Below the pieces are notes generated by a model, which was given only the letters and a program-made list of their open reading frames with translations, was not told the origin of the DNA and did no database searches. 45,756 nucleotides of DNA from the NCBI RefSeq assembly GCF_900115545.1, contig NZ_FOWV01000015.1, forward strand, positions 1 through 45,756, in the 5' to 3' direction. Made by a program: the position numbers and the translations under genes. Shown one piece after another: positions 10,529 through 19,994 of this stretch (positions are counted from its first letter, which is position 1; each line of letters begins with the position of its first letter). The stretch is from Ralstonia sp. NFACC01. Lineage in GTDB: Bacteria; Pseudomonadota; Gammaproteobacteria; Burkholderiales; Burkholderiaceae.

Positions 10529-12013
10529 ATGTTTCCGTTCGCCAAGCCGGCCGACCCTCCGTCCGCCGCCAACGACACCGCCTTCCGCTGGTCGGCTCCG
10601 CAGGTACGCGCGCTGGCCCAGCGCTTCGATACGCACGGCCCGCGCTACACCTCGTATCCGACAGCCGACCGCTTTCACAACAAATTCGGTAACGCCGATT
10701 ACCTCGACGCCTTGCACCGCCGCGCCGCGATTGCGCCCGCGCTGCATGCGCCGCTGTCGCTGTACATGCACCTGCCGTTCTGCGCGAACCTTTGCTACTA
10801 CTGCGGCTGCAACAAGGTCATCACCAAGGATCGCGCGCGCAGCGCACGCTATGTTGAAACCCTCGCGCGCGAGATGGCGATGGTGGCCAATCAGATTGGC
10901 CCGCTGCGCCGCGTGACGCAGTTGCATTGGGGCGGCGGCACGCCGACGTTCCTTGCGCACGACGAAATGCGCGCCGTGATGGCCGCCACGCGTGAGCATT
11001 TCGATCTGGCCAACGATGGCGAGATCTCCGTCGAACTTGACCCACGTCATGCCGACGACACCACGCTCGAAGTACTGGCCGAGATCGGCTTCAACCGCGC
11101 AAGCCTCGGCATTCAAGACTTTGATCCCGACGTCCAGCGCGCGGTCCACCGCATCCAAAGCGTGGAAGAGACACGCCGCGTGGTCGACACTGCGCGCCGG
11201 CTGGGCTTCGAATCGATTAGCTTCGACCTGATCTACGGCCTGCCGTATCAGCGCACGGAAACCTTCAACGCTACGCTGGATCGCGTGCTGGAGATGGCGC
11301 CTGATCGGCTGTCCGTCTATAGCTATGCGCATCTGCCGCACCTGTTCAAGGCGCAGCGCCGTATCGACATGCTGACCCTGCCGACCGCCGACCAAAAACT
11401 CGATTTGCTGGCGATGACGGTGGAGCGCCTCGTTGCCGAGGGCTATGTCTACATTGGCATGGACCACTTCGCGCGACCTGACGATGCACTCGCCATCGCG
11501 CAGCGTGAAGGGCGGCTGCAGCGCAATTTCCAGGGCTATTCGACGCACGCTGATTGCGACATGCTGGCCTTTGGCGTGTCCGCCATCAGCCGCGTGGGCG
11601 ATGTGTATGCGCAGAACGAGAAGGATCTCGACGCGTACTATGCACGCATCGATGCGGGCGAACTTGCCGTGCTGCGCGGCATGTCGCTTACACCGGACGA
11701 CCACGTGCGCCGCGCGCTGATTGGCGAGTTGATGTGCGGATTTGAACTGAACATGCGCGCATTCGGTGCGCGCCACGGGCTGGACTTCAAGCGCAGCTTT
11801 GCGGACGAGCTGCGGGCGCTGGCGCCGCTGGAGGAGGCCGGGCTGGTGAGGGTGGGGGACGAGCGTATCGTCATCACGCCGCAAGGGCGGCTGCTCGTGC
11901 GCCGCATCGCCATGGTGTTCGATTCGCACCTGCGCGAGGCGGGGACGGAGCGCGCGGTGGAAGCCGAGGGCGAGCCCGTCACCTTCGTCCCGCGCTACTC
12001 CAAAGTGGTTTGA
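10529..12013 (+). CDS. hemN: Oxygen-independent coproporphyrinogen III oxidase (radical SAM)
   Basis: Converts coproporphyrinogen III to protoporphyrinogen IX without oxygen in heme synthesis. It has 494 residues, longer than HemW-type homologs and matching true HemN. The N-terminus reads [10 protein letters not shown]. The radical-SAM motif [10 protein letters not shown] supplies the CxxxCxxC cluster ligands, followed by [10 protein letters not shown] (SAM-binding GGGTP) and later [22 protein letters not shown] is the HemN-specific MDHFA motif. It is convergent with pyk with only 24 bp between the stops and no visible terminator. The FNR-type promoter just upstream fits an enzyme used when oxygen is low. 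Confidence 0.96.
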   Translation: MFPFAKPADPPSAANDTAFRWSAPQVRALAQRFDTHGPRYTSYPTADRFHNKFGNADYLDALHRRAAIAPALHAPLSLYMHLPFCANLCYYCGCNKVITKDRARSARYVETLAREMAMVANQIGPLRRVTQLHWGGGTPTFLAHDEMRAVMAATREHFDLANDGEISVELDPRHADDTTLEVLAEIGFNRASLGIQDFDPDVQRAVHRIQSVEETRRVVDTARRLGFESISFDLIYGLPYQRTETFNATLDRVLEMAPDRLSVYSYAHLPHLFKAQRRIDMLTLPTADQKLDLLAMTVERLVAEGYVYIGMDHFARPDDALAIAQREGRLQRNFQGYSTHADCDMLAFGVSAISRVGDVYAQNEKDLDAYYARIDAGELAVLRGMSLTPDDHVRRALIGELMCGFELNMRAFGARHGLDFKRSFADELRALAPLEEAGLVRVGDERIVITPQGRLLVRRIAMVFDSHLREAGTERAVEAEGEPVTFVPRYSKVV

Positions 12014-12037
12014 TCCGCCTACTGACCCGAAGTCACG

Positions 12038-13516
12038 TCAGACCGTTGCCGGTTCGGGCTGCTGCGCAGCGGTTTGCGTCTGCGCACTGACCAGCGTCTG
12101 CGGCCAGATTTCCGCCAAGCGCAGCAGGTTGGTCGAACCAGCCTGACCGAACGGCATGCCCGCCGTGATGGCGATCTGGTCGCCCGACACGGCAAAGCCT
12201 TCACGCGCGGCGGCACGGCACGCCGCATCCACCATCTCGTCGACGTTGCTCACATCGGGGCTGACCGTGCTGTGCACACCCCACGTGATCGCCAGACGGC
12301 GCGCGGTATCCAGGCGCGGCGTGATGCTCACGATGGGCGCCAGCGGCCGCTCGCGTGCGGCGCGCAGGCTGGTCTTGCCGCTGGACGTGTAGGTGACGGT
12401 GGCCACCGCTCCCAGGATGTGCGTCACGTCGCGCAGGGCCGCGCAGATGGCGTCCTGGCGTGTGGGCAGCGGCGGTTGATGTTGCGCGTCGATCAGGTTG
12501 CGGTACAGCGGATCGCGCTCGGTCTCGGCAATAATGCGGTTCATGATGCTGACCGCCGCCACGGGATGCTTGCCGCTGGCCGACTCGGCCGACAGCATCA
12601 CGGCATCGGTGCCGTCGTACACGGCGCTGGCCACATCGGAGGCTTCGGCACGCGTCGGCACCGGCGCCTCGATCATCGATTCCAGCATCTGCGTGGCCAC
12701 GACCACCGGCTTGCCGTGGTGGCGCGCCATACGCAGGATGCGCTTCTGTACGCCGGGCACGCGCTCGGGCGGCAGCTCCACGCCCAGGTCGCCGCGCGCC
12801 ACCATCAGCGCATCGGACGCCTGCACGATGTCTTCCAGATGCAGCAGTGCTGCGGGCTTCTCGATCTTGGAGAGCAGGCCGGCGCGGTCGCCAATGATCT
12901 CGCGCGCGGCGATCACGTCTTCGGCGCGCTGCACGAACGACAACGCAATCCAGTCGACGCCCAGCGACAGGGCGAAGTCTAGGTCGCGCAGATCTTTCTC
13001 GGTGAGCGCCGGAATGGGGATCACCGCATCCGGCACGTTCACGCCCTTGCGGTCTGACAGCGGGCCGCCATCGACCACGCGGGTGACGATGGCCGTTGGG
13101 TCGGCGGCTTCCACGGCCAGGCGGATCTTGCCGTCGTCCAGCAACAGCGACTGGCCCGGTGCCGTAGCGGCGTACAGCTCCGGATGCGGCAGGTGCACGC
13201 GCGTGACATCGCCCGGCGTCGGATCGCGGTCGAGCACAAAGCGATCGCCGTTCTTGAGCACGACGCGGCCGTCGGCGAACGTGCCGATGCGTAGCTTCGG
13301 GCCTTGCATGTCAGCGAGGATGCCGATCGGGCGACCGGTCTCGGCCTCCACCGCGCGTACGGTGTCGTAGCGTTTGCGGTGGTCTTCGTGCGAGCCGTGG
13401 CTGAAGTTCAGGCGAAAGACATCTGCGCCAGCGTCGAAGAGGGCGCGGATGGTGTCTTTGTCGCTGCTGGCGGGGCCGAGGGTGGCTAGGATTTTGGTGT
13501 TGCGGAAGCGGCGCAT
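12038..13516 (-). CDS. pyk: Pyruvate kinase
   Basis: Last step of glycolysis: phosphoenolpyruvate plus ADP to pyruvate plus ATP. The 492 residues start MRRFRNTKILATLGPASS, the normal N-terminus. They include RLNFSHGSHEDH, ILADMQGPKLRIG, the active-site block LLSKIEKPAAL then VARGDLGVELP, and MLESMIEAPVPTRAEASDV. The frame stays open to 13639, but those 41 extra residues are translated repeat E (GAPFFAYFLWQDKESES) and should not be annotated. A GGAAA ribosome-binding site lies before the ATG at 13514-13516. In transcription order it follows gcl-hyi-garR-glycerate kinase and composite E/F, and would finish that pathway. Confidence 0.96.
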   Translation of the reverse strand: MRRFRNTKILATLGPASSDKDTIRALFDAGADVFRLNFSHGSHEDHRKRYDTVRAVEAETGRPIGILADMQGPKLRIGTFADGRVVLKNGDRFVLDRDPTPGDVTRVHLPHPELYAATAPGQSLLLDDGKIRLAVEAADPTAIVTRVVDGGPLSDRKGVNVPDAVIPIPALTEKDLRDLDFALSLGVDWIALSFVQRAEDVIAAREIIGDRAGLLSKIEKPAALLHLEDIVQASDALMVARGDLGVELPPERVPGVQKRILRMARHHGKPVVVATQMLESMIEAPVPTRAEASDVASAVYDGTDAVMLSAESASGKHPVAAVSIMNRIIAETERDPLYRNLIDAQHQPPLPTRQDAICAALRDVTHILGAVATVTYTSSGKTSLRAARERPLAPIVSITPRLDTARRLAITWGVHSTVSPDVSNVDEMVDAACRAAAREGFAVSGDQIAITAGMPFGQAGSTNLLRLAEIWPQTLVSAQTQTAAQQPEPATV

Positions 13517-13553
13517 GTTGGTGTTTCCGGTGGGGTTGTTTGTTTGGACCTTG

Positions 13554-14102
13554 ATGGTCCACTCCCTTTCACCCCCTGCCGGGGGCGACTCACTTTCTTT
13601 GTCTTGCCAAAGAAAGTAAGCAAAGAAAGGCGCGCCCAAGATGGCGACACCCTCCTTGAATTTGTGTAACAGGGCGGAGACGGGGAAAACTCGCTGCGCT
13701 CAGACAGTTCCCCGTCTTGTTTCCGCCCGCTTACACAAATTCAAGGCGCCATCTAGGGCAGTGAAATGCCACACAATCTGTGCGCAGTCCTAGTTAGCTC
13801 TTGTTTGTTGCTGTGTTGTTGTGTTGCTCGCTTTGCTTCGCGTTGTGCTGCTGTTTTCTATTGCCGTTGCGCTTCGATGGTGTGGCCGTTGGAGCCCTAG
13901 ATGGCGCCTTGAATTTCTGTTGCAGGGAGGAAAAAGAGTGCAGGCCTGTTTGAGCGAAGCGAGTTGCCTGCACTCCCTCTCTGCGACATAAATTCAAGGG
14001 GAAGTCGCCATCTCGGGCGCGCATTTCTTTGCTTACTTTCTTTGGGCAAGACAAAGAAAGTGAGTCAGCCCCGGCAGGGGATGAAACAAGGGATGGACCA
14101 CA
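13554..14102. repeat. Composite intergenic repeat E/F (two inverted arms, both complete)
   Basis: Arm E (13554-13760) is subtype 1: CCCCC-TGCC-GGGGG hairpin, ACTTTCTTTG/CAAAGAAAGT hairpin, TTTGTGTAA/TTACACAAA, and GACGGGGAA/TTCCCCGTC around the loop. Arm F (13894-14102) is subtype 2: TTTCTGTTGCAG/CTGCGACATAAA and GAGTGCAGGC/GCCTGCACTC around the loop. The spacer 13761-13893 starts with GCCACAC and ends with GTGTGGC, so the inner ends also pair. It lies between the glycerate kinase stop and the pyk start. Composite G/H at 16475-17020 is a diverged second copy with the same arm order and a recognisably similar spacer. Confidence 0.88.
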
Positions 14103-14128
14103 AACATCAATCCATCCCTCGCCCAACC

Positions 14129-15448
14129 TCAAGCAGTAATCAAAATCGCCCGAAAATCATTCACATTAGTCCGCGTAGGCCCAGTCACAATCAAATCGCC
14201 AAGCGCATCAAAAAACCCATACCCATCGTTGTTGTCCAGCAGCTGCTTCGGCTTCAACCCAAGCGCTTCAGCACGCGCCAGACTATCCGGCGTCAAGATC
14301 GCACCAGCGTTGTCTTCAGACCCATCAATGCCATCGGTATCGCAAGCAATCGCATGCACACCCGGCAGGCCATCCAACGCCACGCCCAGCGCCAGCAGGA
14401 ACTCGGCATTGCGCCCGCCGCGCCCATTACCGCGTACGGTCACCGTAGTTTCACCACCCGACAGAATCACGCACGGCTTGGTGAACGGCTGATTGCGCGC
14501 CACGATCTGCCGCACGATGCCGGCGTGCACTTCGGCCACATCGCGCGCTTCGCCTTCAATGCTGTCTGACAGGATGTGTGCCTCGTAGCCGAGCGCGCGT
14601 GCCTGCGCGGCAGCGGCTTCCAGCGCGTGCTGGGCTGTCGCGATGACGTGGCTGCGATGGCCTTCGAAACGTGCATCGCCGGGTTTGGGTGTTTCGCCTG
14701 CGCCGGTATCCAGATGACGGCGCACGGCTTCAGGCACATCAATGCCGTATTTGTCGATCACGGCCAGCGCATCTGCGCAGGTGGTGGCGTCGGGCAGCGT
14801 CGGGCCGCTGGCGATGAGCGTCGGGTCGTCGCCAGGAATATCGGAGATCAGCAGGGTCTCGACGCGTGCCGGTGCGCACGCCAGCGCCAGGCGCCCTCCC
14901 TTGATCGACGACAGGTGCTTGCGCACGCAGTTCATCTCGCCGATGCTCGCGCCGCTTTTGAGCAGCGCGCGGTTGACGGACTGCTTGTCGGCCAGCGTCA
15001 GACCTTCGGCCGGAGCGGCCAGCAGGGCCGAGCCACCGCCCGAGATAAGGCACAGGACAAGGTCGTCTTCTGTCAGACCTTCGAGCAGGCCGACCATGCG
15101 TTGCGCAGCGTGTTGGCCCGCTGCATCGGGCACGGGGTGCGAGGCTTCAACCACTTCAATGCGGCCTTGTGTGCCGGGCGCGCGGCCATGTTCGTAACGC
15201 GTGACGACCAAGCCAGACAGCTCGCCCTTCCAGTGCTGCTCCACCGCCTCTGCCATCGCGGCTGCGCCCTTGCCGGCGCCGATGACGATGGTGCGGCCAC
15301 GCGGCGATTCGGGCAGGAATGCCGGCAAGCATTGCGCCGCGCTGACCGCAGCCACCGCGGTATCAAACAGGCCGTGCAGCAACGCGCGCGGCGACGGATT
15401 GGGCAAGGCAGCGCGCAGGGCGGCCTGGGCAGACTGGTCGTGGTGCAT
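14129..15448 (-). CDS. ttuD: Glycerate 2-kinase (GckA/TtuD, MOFRL family)
   Basis: Phosphorylates D-glycerate, expected product 2-phosphoglycerate, closing the glyoxylate-to-glycolysis route. The 439-residue protein has the N-terminal GckA domain (IVIGAGKGAAAMAEAVE near residue 50, CLISGGGSALL near 120, GEMNCVRKHLSSIKGG near 160) and the C-terminal MOFRL domain with ILSGGETTVTVRGNGRGGRN and ACDTDGIDGSEDNAGA. The start at 15446-15448 gives MHHDQSAQAALRAAL; the open frame above it is unlike the family. The ribosome-binding site is weak. The gene sits 65 bp after garR on the same strand, so one transcript is likely. Its 3' end abuts composite E/F. The symbol ttuD is by family; gckA would serve equally. 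Confidence 0.9.
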   Translation of the reverse strand: MHHDQSAQAALRAALPNPSPRALLHGLFDTAVAAVSAAQCLPAFLPESPRGRTIVIGAGKGAAAMAEAVEQHWKGELSGLVVTRYEHGRAPGTQGRIEVVEASHPVPDAAGQHAAQRMVGLLEGLTEDDLVLCLISGGGSALLAAPAEGLTLADKQSVNRALLKSGASIGEMNCVRKHLSSIKGGRLALACAPARVETLLISDIPGDDPTLIASGPTLPDATTCADALAVIDKYGIDVPEAVRRHLDTGAGETPKPGDARFEGHRSHVIATAQHALEAAAAQARALGYEAHILSDSIEGEARDVAEVHAGIVRQIVARNQPFTKPCVILSGGETTVTVRGNGRGGRNAEFLLALGVALDGLPGVHAIACDTDGIDGSEDNAGAILTPDSLARAEALGLKPKQLLDNNDGYGFFDALGDLIVTGPTRTNVNDFRAILITA

Positions 15449-15513
15449 GGCAGAAAGCGGGGAGACAGCAAAAAGAACTGCCGCCGCCCGAAGGCTGCGA
15501 CAGTGCACACAAC

Positions 15514-16425
15514 TTAGGCAATATCGTGATTCGACATGATCTCGATCGCGCGGCACAGTGCCGAGTGGTCTTGCTTGCCCATGCCGTTGGCGGCGCAGGT
15601 GTTGAACAGCTCCTGCGCGGTGGCCGTGTTCGGCAGGGCCACGCCCAGCGTCTTGGCGCCCTGCAGGGCCAGGTTCAAGTCCTTCTGGTGCAGCTCGATG
15701 CGGAAGCCCGGGTCGAACGTACGCTTGACCATGCGCTCGCCGTGCACTTCAAGAATGCGCGAGGCCGCGAAGCCGCCCATCAGCGCCTGACGCACCTTCG
15801 CCGGGTCCGCGCCCGCCTTCGATGCGAACAGCAGCGCTTCCGACACGGCCTGGATGTTCAGCGCCACGATGATCTGGTTGGCCACCTTGGTGGTCTGGCC
15901 GTCGCCGTTGCCGCCGACCAGCGTGATGTTCTTGCCCATCAAGTTGAACAGCGGAGCAACGCGGTCGAACGCAGCCTGCTCACCGCCCACCATGATCGTC
16001 AGCGATGCAGCCTTCGCGCCCACTTCGCCACCCGACACCGGAGCGTCCAGGTATTGCGCGCCGGTCTTGTTGATGCGCGATGCGAAGTCCTTCGTCGCGA
16101 TCGGCGAGATCGAGCTCATGTCGACCACAATCTTGCCGGCAGCAGCGTCCTTGCCTGCGTCCTTCAGCGCCTTGGCGACGCCCTTCTCGCTGAACAGCAC
16201 GGCTTCAACGTGCGGGGTGTCCGGCACCATGATGAAGATAATGTCGGCGCGCTTGGCGACTTCTTCCGCGCTCGTGCAGACCGTCACGCCAGCTTCCACC
16301 AGTGCGGCGGGGGCCGGGTTGACGTCGTGCACGAACAGCGTGTGGCCGGCGGCGCGCAGGTGACCTGCCATGGGGGCGCCCATGATGCCGAGGCCGATGA
16401 AACCGAGGTTGAGGGTGGTTGCCAT
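15514..16425 (-). CDS. garR: 2-hydroxy-3-oxopropionate (tartronate semialdehyde) reductase
   Basis: Reduces tartronate semialdehyde, the Gcl product, to D-glycerate with NAD(P)H. The 303-residue protein has the Rossmann GFIGLGIMGAPMAGHL at the N-terminus, the beta-hydroxyacid dehydrogenase signature DAPVSGGEVGAKAASLTIMVGG in pieces near residues 120-140, and catalytic Lys in NGDGQTTKVANQIIVALN near 170. AGGAG lies before the ATG at 16423-16425. The frame remains open to 16698, but the extra 91 codons are translated repeat G. Composite G/H separates it from hyi upstream, so transcription from gcl must cross about 550 bp of strong structure or garR has its own promoter. Confidence 0.94.
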   Translation of the reverse strand: MATTLNLGFIGLGIMGAPMAGHLRAAGHTLFVHDVNPAPAALVEAGVTVCTSAEEVAKRADIIFIMVPDTPHVEAVLFSEKGVAKALKDAGKDAAAGKIVVDMSSISPIATKDFASRINKTGAQYLDAPVSGGEVGAKAASLTIMVGGEQAAFDRVAPLFNLMGKNITLVGGNGDGQTTKVANQIIVALNIQAVSEALLFASKAGADPAKVRQALMGGFAASRILEVHGERMVKRTFDPGFRIELHQKDLNLALQGAKTLGVALPNTATAQELFNTCAANGMGKQDHSALCRAIEIMSNHDIA

Positions 16426-16474
16426 GGTGAGGGATCTCCTTGGTTTGGATGTTGGTGGTTGTTGGTTTGGACCT

Positions 16475-17020
16475 TGGTGGTCCACTCCCTTTTCACCCCC
16501 TGCCGGGGGCGACTCACTTTCTTTGTCTTGCCAAAGAAAGTAAGCAAAGAAAGGCGCGCCCGAGATGGCGACCCCTTCCTTGAATTTGTGTAACCGGGCG
16601 GGGAAGGAGGCAAACTCGCTGCGCTCAAACAGCCTCCTTCCGTTTTCTGCCCGCTTACACAAATTCAAGGCGCCATCTAGGGCAAGGTACGGCCACACAA
16701 TCTGTGTGCTGACCTAGGTGGCTCTTGTTTGTTGCTGTGTTGCTCGCTCTGCTTCGCGTTGTGTTGCTGGTTCCTGCTGCAGTCGTGTTCCGATGGTTTG
16801 GCCGTTGGAGCCCTAGATGGCGCCTTGAATTTCTGTTGCAGAGAGGAAAAAGAGGGCAGGCCTGTCTGAGCGAAGCGAGTTGCCTGCACTCCCTCTCTGC
16901 GACATAAATTCAAGGAATCTTTCGCCATCTCGGGCGCGCCTTTCTTTTGCTTACTTTTCTTTGGCAAGACAAAGAAAAGTGAGTCAGCCCCGGCAGGGGA
17001 TGAAACAAGGGATGCACCAC
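16475..17020. repeat. Composite intergenic repeat G/H (two inverted arms, both complete)
   Basis: Arm G (16475-16683), subtype 1, has the CCCCC-TGCC-GGGGG hairpin, the ACTTTCTTTG/CAAAGAAAGT hairpin, TTTGTGTAA/TTACACAAA, and its own apical stem GGAAGGAGGC/GCCTCCTTCC. Arm H (16810-17020), subtype 2, has the 11-bp ACTTTTCTTTG/CAAAGAAAAGT hairpin and GAGGGCAGGC/GCCTGCACTC around the loop. The spacer 16684-16809 begins ACGGCCAC and ends GTTTGGCCGT, again complementary. The spacer core resembles that of E/F (TGCTCGCTYTGCTTCGCGTT), which shows shared descent of whole composites. It occupies the hyi-garR gap. Confidence 0.88.
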
Positions 17021-17047
17021 CGGAGCAAAACCAAACCGAACAAAATC

Positions 17048-17830
17048 TCAAGCAACGTTGTGAGCCGCGCGCCAGCCAAGACCTTCCACAGTCCCAGCCT
17101 TAGGCTTGTACTCACAACCAATCCAGCCTTGGTAGCCAATCTCATCTAACCAACGGAACAGGAACTGGTAGTTGATCTCACCGGTACCCGGTTCGTTACG
17201 GCCGGGGTTGTCCGCCAACTGCACATGCTTGATCTTGTCCAGATGGCGCTTCAGCGTGCTAGCCACTTCGCCTTCCATCCGCTGCATGTGATAGATGTCG
17301 TACTGCACATACAGGTTGGACGCATCCACGTCGTTGATCAGATCCAGCGCCTGCTGCGTGCGGTTCAGGTAAAAGCCCGGAATATCGAACGTGTTGATTG
17401 GCTCGATCAGCAGATCGATCTTCTCGGCCTTCAGCGCCTTCGCCGCAAACTTCAGGTTCTCCACCAGCGTCTTGCGCGCAGCGTCTTCGCTCACGCCTTC
17501 GGGGCGAATGCCCACCAGGCAGTTGAGCTGTTTCACGCCGAGCACCTTGGCGTACTTGATGGCTTCGCCCACGCCGTCCTGAAACTCGCTCACGCGGTCC
17601 GGCAGGATGGCGATACCGCGCTCGCCGCCGTCCCAGTTGCCGGCCGGCAGGTTGTGCAGGACGAGGTCGAGTTGGAAACGGTTCAGGCGATCGGCAATCT
17701 GGTCTGCGTGGAACGCGTAGGGGAACAGGAATTCCACGCCGCGAAAGCCCGCACGCGCGGCGGCTTCGAAGCGGTCAAGGAAGGCCTGCTCGTTGAAGAG
17801 CATGGTCAGGTTGGCTGCCAGCTTTGTCAT
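17048..17830 (-). CDS. hyi: Hydroxypyruvate isomerase
   Basis: Interconverts hydroxypyruvate and tartronate semialdehyde beside Gcl. The 260-residue TIM-barrel protein (AP-endonuclease-2-like fold) begins MTKLAANLTMLFNEQAFLDR. It has GFRGVEFLFPYA, the LLIEPINTFDIPGFYL segment with the metal-binding Glu near residue 140, YVQYDIYHMQRMEG, and QLADNPGRNEPGTGEINY near residue 210. All are typical of Hyi/GlxC rather than inosose dehydratases. AGGAGAAACC precedes the ATG at 17828-17830. It follows gcl by 43 bp and is almost certainly co-transcribed with it. Confidence 0.93.
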   Translation of the reverse strand: MTKLAANLTMLFNEQAFLDRFEAAARAGFRGVEFLFPYAFHADQIADRLNRFQLDLVLHNLPAGNWDGGERGIAILPDRVSEFQDGVGEAIKYAKVLGVKQLNCLVGIRPEGVSEDAARKTLVENLKFAAKALKAEKIDLLIEPINTFDIPGFYLNRTQQALDLINDVDASNLYVQYDIYHMQRMEGEVASTLKRHLDKIKHVQLADNPGRNEPGTGEINYQFLFRWLDEIGYQGWIGCEYKPKAGTVEGLGWRAAHNVA

Positions 17831-17873
17831 GGTTTCTCCTTGTATCGGACGGTGAGGGAACAGCGCGCCGTCT

Positions 17874-19649
17874 TTATGCGGTGACGCCTTCGGCTTCCGT
17901 GAGGGTGTCTTCCAGGTCGAGCACGTCTTCAAACTCGACCACGTTGTCGATCTCCGTGCCCATGGCGATGTTGGTCACGCGCTCGAGAATCACTTCCACC
18001 ATCACGGGCACCGAGAACTCGGCCATCAGCAGGCGGGCCTGCGCGAATGCGGGTTCGATGTCTTCCGGCTTGAACACGCGGATCGCCTTGCAACCCAGGC
18101 CTTCCACTACCTTCACGTGGTCGACGCCGTAGCCGTTCAGCTCGGGTGCGTTGACGTTGTCAAAGGCGAGCTGGACGCAGTAGTCCATGTCGAAGTTGCG
18201 CTGCGCCTGGCGGATCAGGCCCAGGTACGAGTTGTTCACCACCACGTGGATGTACGGCACCTTGAACTGCGCGGCCACCGCCATCTCTTCGATCATGAAC
18301 TGGAAGTCGTAGTCACCCGAGATGGCCACCACGTCGCTGTTGGGCGAGGCCACCTTCACGCCGATGGCGGCGGGAATCGTCCAGCCCAGCGGGCCTGCCT
18401 GGCCGCAGTTGATCCAGTGGCGCGGCTGGTTGACCGACAGGAACTGCGCAGCAGCGATCTGCGACAGGCCAATGGTCGACACATAGCGAACGTCGCGCGG
18501 GAAGTACTGGTTCATCTCGCGGTACACGCGCTGCGGCTTGATGGGCACGTTGTCGAAGTCCGAGCGGCGCAGCATCGTGCGCTTGCGCTTCTGCACATCG
18601 GCATTCCACGACTTGCGGCACGGCAGCTTGCCGGCGGCCTTCAGCTCGCGGGCCACTTCAATGAACCTCTCCAGCGCTGCCTTGGCGTCCGACACGATGC
18701 CCAGGTCCGGACCGAACACGCGGCCGATCTGGGTCGGTTCGATATCGACGTGCACGAACTTGCGGCCCTTGGTGTAGACGTCGACGCTGCCGGTGTGGCG
18801 GTTGGCCCAGCGGTTGCCGATGCCGAACACGAAGTCCGACGCCAGCAGCGTGGCGTTGCCGTAGCGGTGCGACGTTTGCAGGCCGACCATGCCAGCGTTG
18901 AGCGGGTGGTCATCGGCGAGCACGCCCCAGCCCATCAGCGTCGGAACCACGGGCACGTTCACCAGCTCGGCAAACTCGACCATCAGCTTGGCCGCATCAG
19001 CGTTGATCACGCCGCCGCCGCACACCAGCAGCGGGCGCTCGGCCTGGCACAGCATCTCGATGGCGCGCTCGGCTTGCGCACGCGTGGCCGCAGGCTTGTA
19101 GACCGGCAGCGGGCTGTACGTGTCAGGGTCGAATTCAATCTCAGCGACTTGCACGTCGAACGGCAGGTCGATCAGCACCGGGCCCGGGCGGCCCGAGCGC
19201 ATCAGGTGGAACGCCTGCTGGAACACGCGCGGCACCAGGGCCGGCTCGCGCACGGTGACGGCCCACTTCGTGACCGGCTTGGCGATCGACTCGATGTCGA
19301 CGGCCTGGAAATCTTCCTTGTACAGGCGGGCGCGGGGTGCCTGACCGGTGATGCACAGGATGGGAATCGAGTCTGCCCAGGCCGAGTACAGGCCGGTGAT
19401 CATGTCGGTGCCTGCGGGGCCCGACGTGCCGATGCACACGCCGATGTTGCCGGGTTCGGCACGGGTATAGCCCTCGGCCATGTGCGAGGCGCCTTCAACG
19501 TGGCGCGCCAGCACGTGGTCAATGTTGCCGGCGCGGCGCAACGCCGAATACAACGGGTTGATGGCGGCACCGGGCACGCCGAAGGCCGTGGTGATGCCTT
19601 CTTTTTCCATCACCGCAACTGCGGCATCAATCGCTCTCATCTTCGGCAT
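17874..19649 (-). CDS. gcl: Glyoxylate carboligase (tartronate-semialdehyde synthase)
   Basis: ThDP enzyme that condenses two glyoxylates to tartronate semialdehyde and CO2. It has 591 residues, the usual length. [20 protein letters not shown] and [15 protein letters not shown] open the Pyr domain. The residue aligned with the catalytic glutamate of most ThDP enzymes falls at GVPGA, so valine replaces it, which is the Gcl hallmark. [15 protein letters not shown] follows. The PP domain has [15 protein letters not shown] and the ThDP motif [18 protein letters not shown] with [21 protein letters not shown] precedes the ATG. It is the first gene of gcl-hyi, divergent from a LysR regulator. Confidence 0.96.
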   Translation of the reverse strand: MPKMRAIDAAVAVMEKEGITTAFGVPGAAINPLYSALRRAGNIDHVLARHVEGASHMAEGYTRAEPGNIGVCIGTSGPAGTDMITGLYSAWADSIPILCITGQAPRARLYKEDFQAVDIESIAKPVTKWAVTVREPALVPRVFQQAFHLMRSGRPGPVLIDLPFDVQVAEIEFDPDTYSPLPVYKPAATRAQAERAIEMLCQAERPLLVCGGGVINADAAKLMVEFAELVNVPVVPTLMGWGVLADDHPLNAGMVGLQTSHRYGNATLLASDFVFGIGNRWANRHTGSVDVYTKGRKFVHVDIEPTQIGRVFGPDLGIVSDAKAALERFIEVARELKAAGKLPCRKSWNADVQKRKRTMLRRSDFDNVPIKPQRVYREMNQYFPRDVRYVSTIGLSQIAAAQFLSVNQPRHWINCGQAGPLGWTIPAAIGVKVASPNSDVVAISGDYDFQFMIEEMAVAAQFKVPYIHVVVNNSYLGLIRQAQRNFDMDYCVQLAFDNVNAPELNGYGVDHVKVVEGLGCKAIRVFKPEDIEPAFAQARLLMAEFSVPVMVEVILERVTNIAMGTEIDNVVEFEDVLDLEDTLTEAEGVTA

Positions 19650-19994
19650 GGGGTGTCTCCAGGAAGGGGAAGGTGGGAATACGTTGGAGTTGATCCTATT
19701 CCCGCATGCCGATATCGATAAACGCAGCTTTCGTCAGTTGATTGCTAACTCAGCATATCGAATCATTTTGCGTGCTGCACCAATCAAGGGGTAATCAGGG
19801 AGACGGAAAACCGCACAGTGAAGCCGTCTTCCTTGATTTTGTGCGATGCAAAATATCGCCGGGAGCTATCTGCATCGATCACATCGTCCTTCGCCATTTT
19901 TGCCATTCATCACAAGTGATATGCGCCAGAAAGCCGCAATCCGGGTACGGAATGCTCACTAAAATGGTCAGACATTGCGAACTGGAATGATGGA
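19650..19994. promoter_or_regulatory. Divergent control region between gcl and the LysR gene
   Basis: These 345 bp hold no gene. They are AT-richer than the flanks. The 7-mer ATATCGA occurs twice in the same orientation, at 19712-19718 and 19755-19761, 43 bp apart (about four helical turns), the first inside the palindrome GATATC/ATCGAT. Paired recognition and activation sites of a LysR regulator would look like this, but the sequence alone does not prove it. Confidence 0.4.

Noticed and set aside
10469-11929. A 486-codon open frame opposite hemN
   Set aside because: Antisense shadow of hemN.
18117-19721. A 534-codon open frame opposite gcl
   Set aside because: Antisense shadow of a well-supported gene; composition is typical of reverse-frame translation of high-GC DNA.
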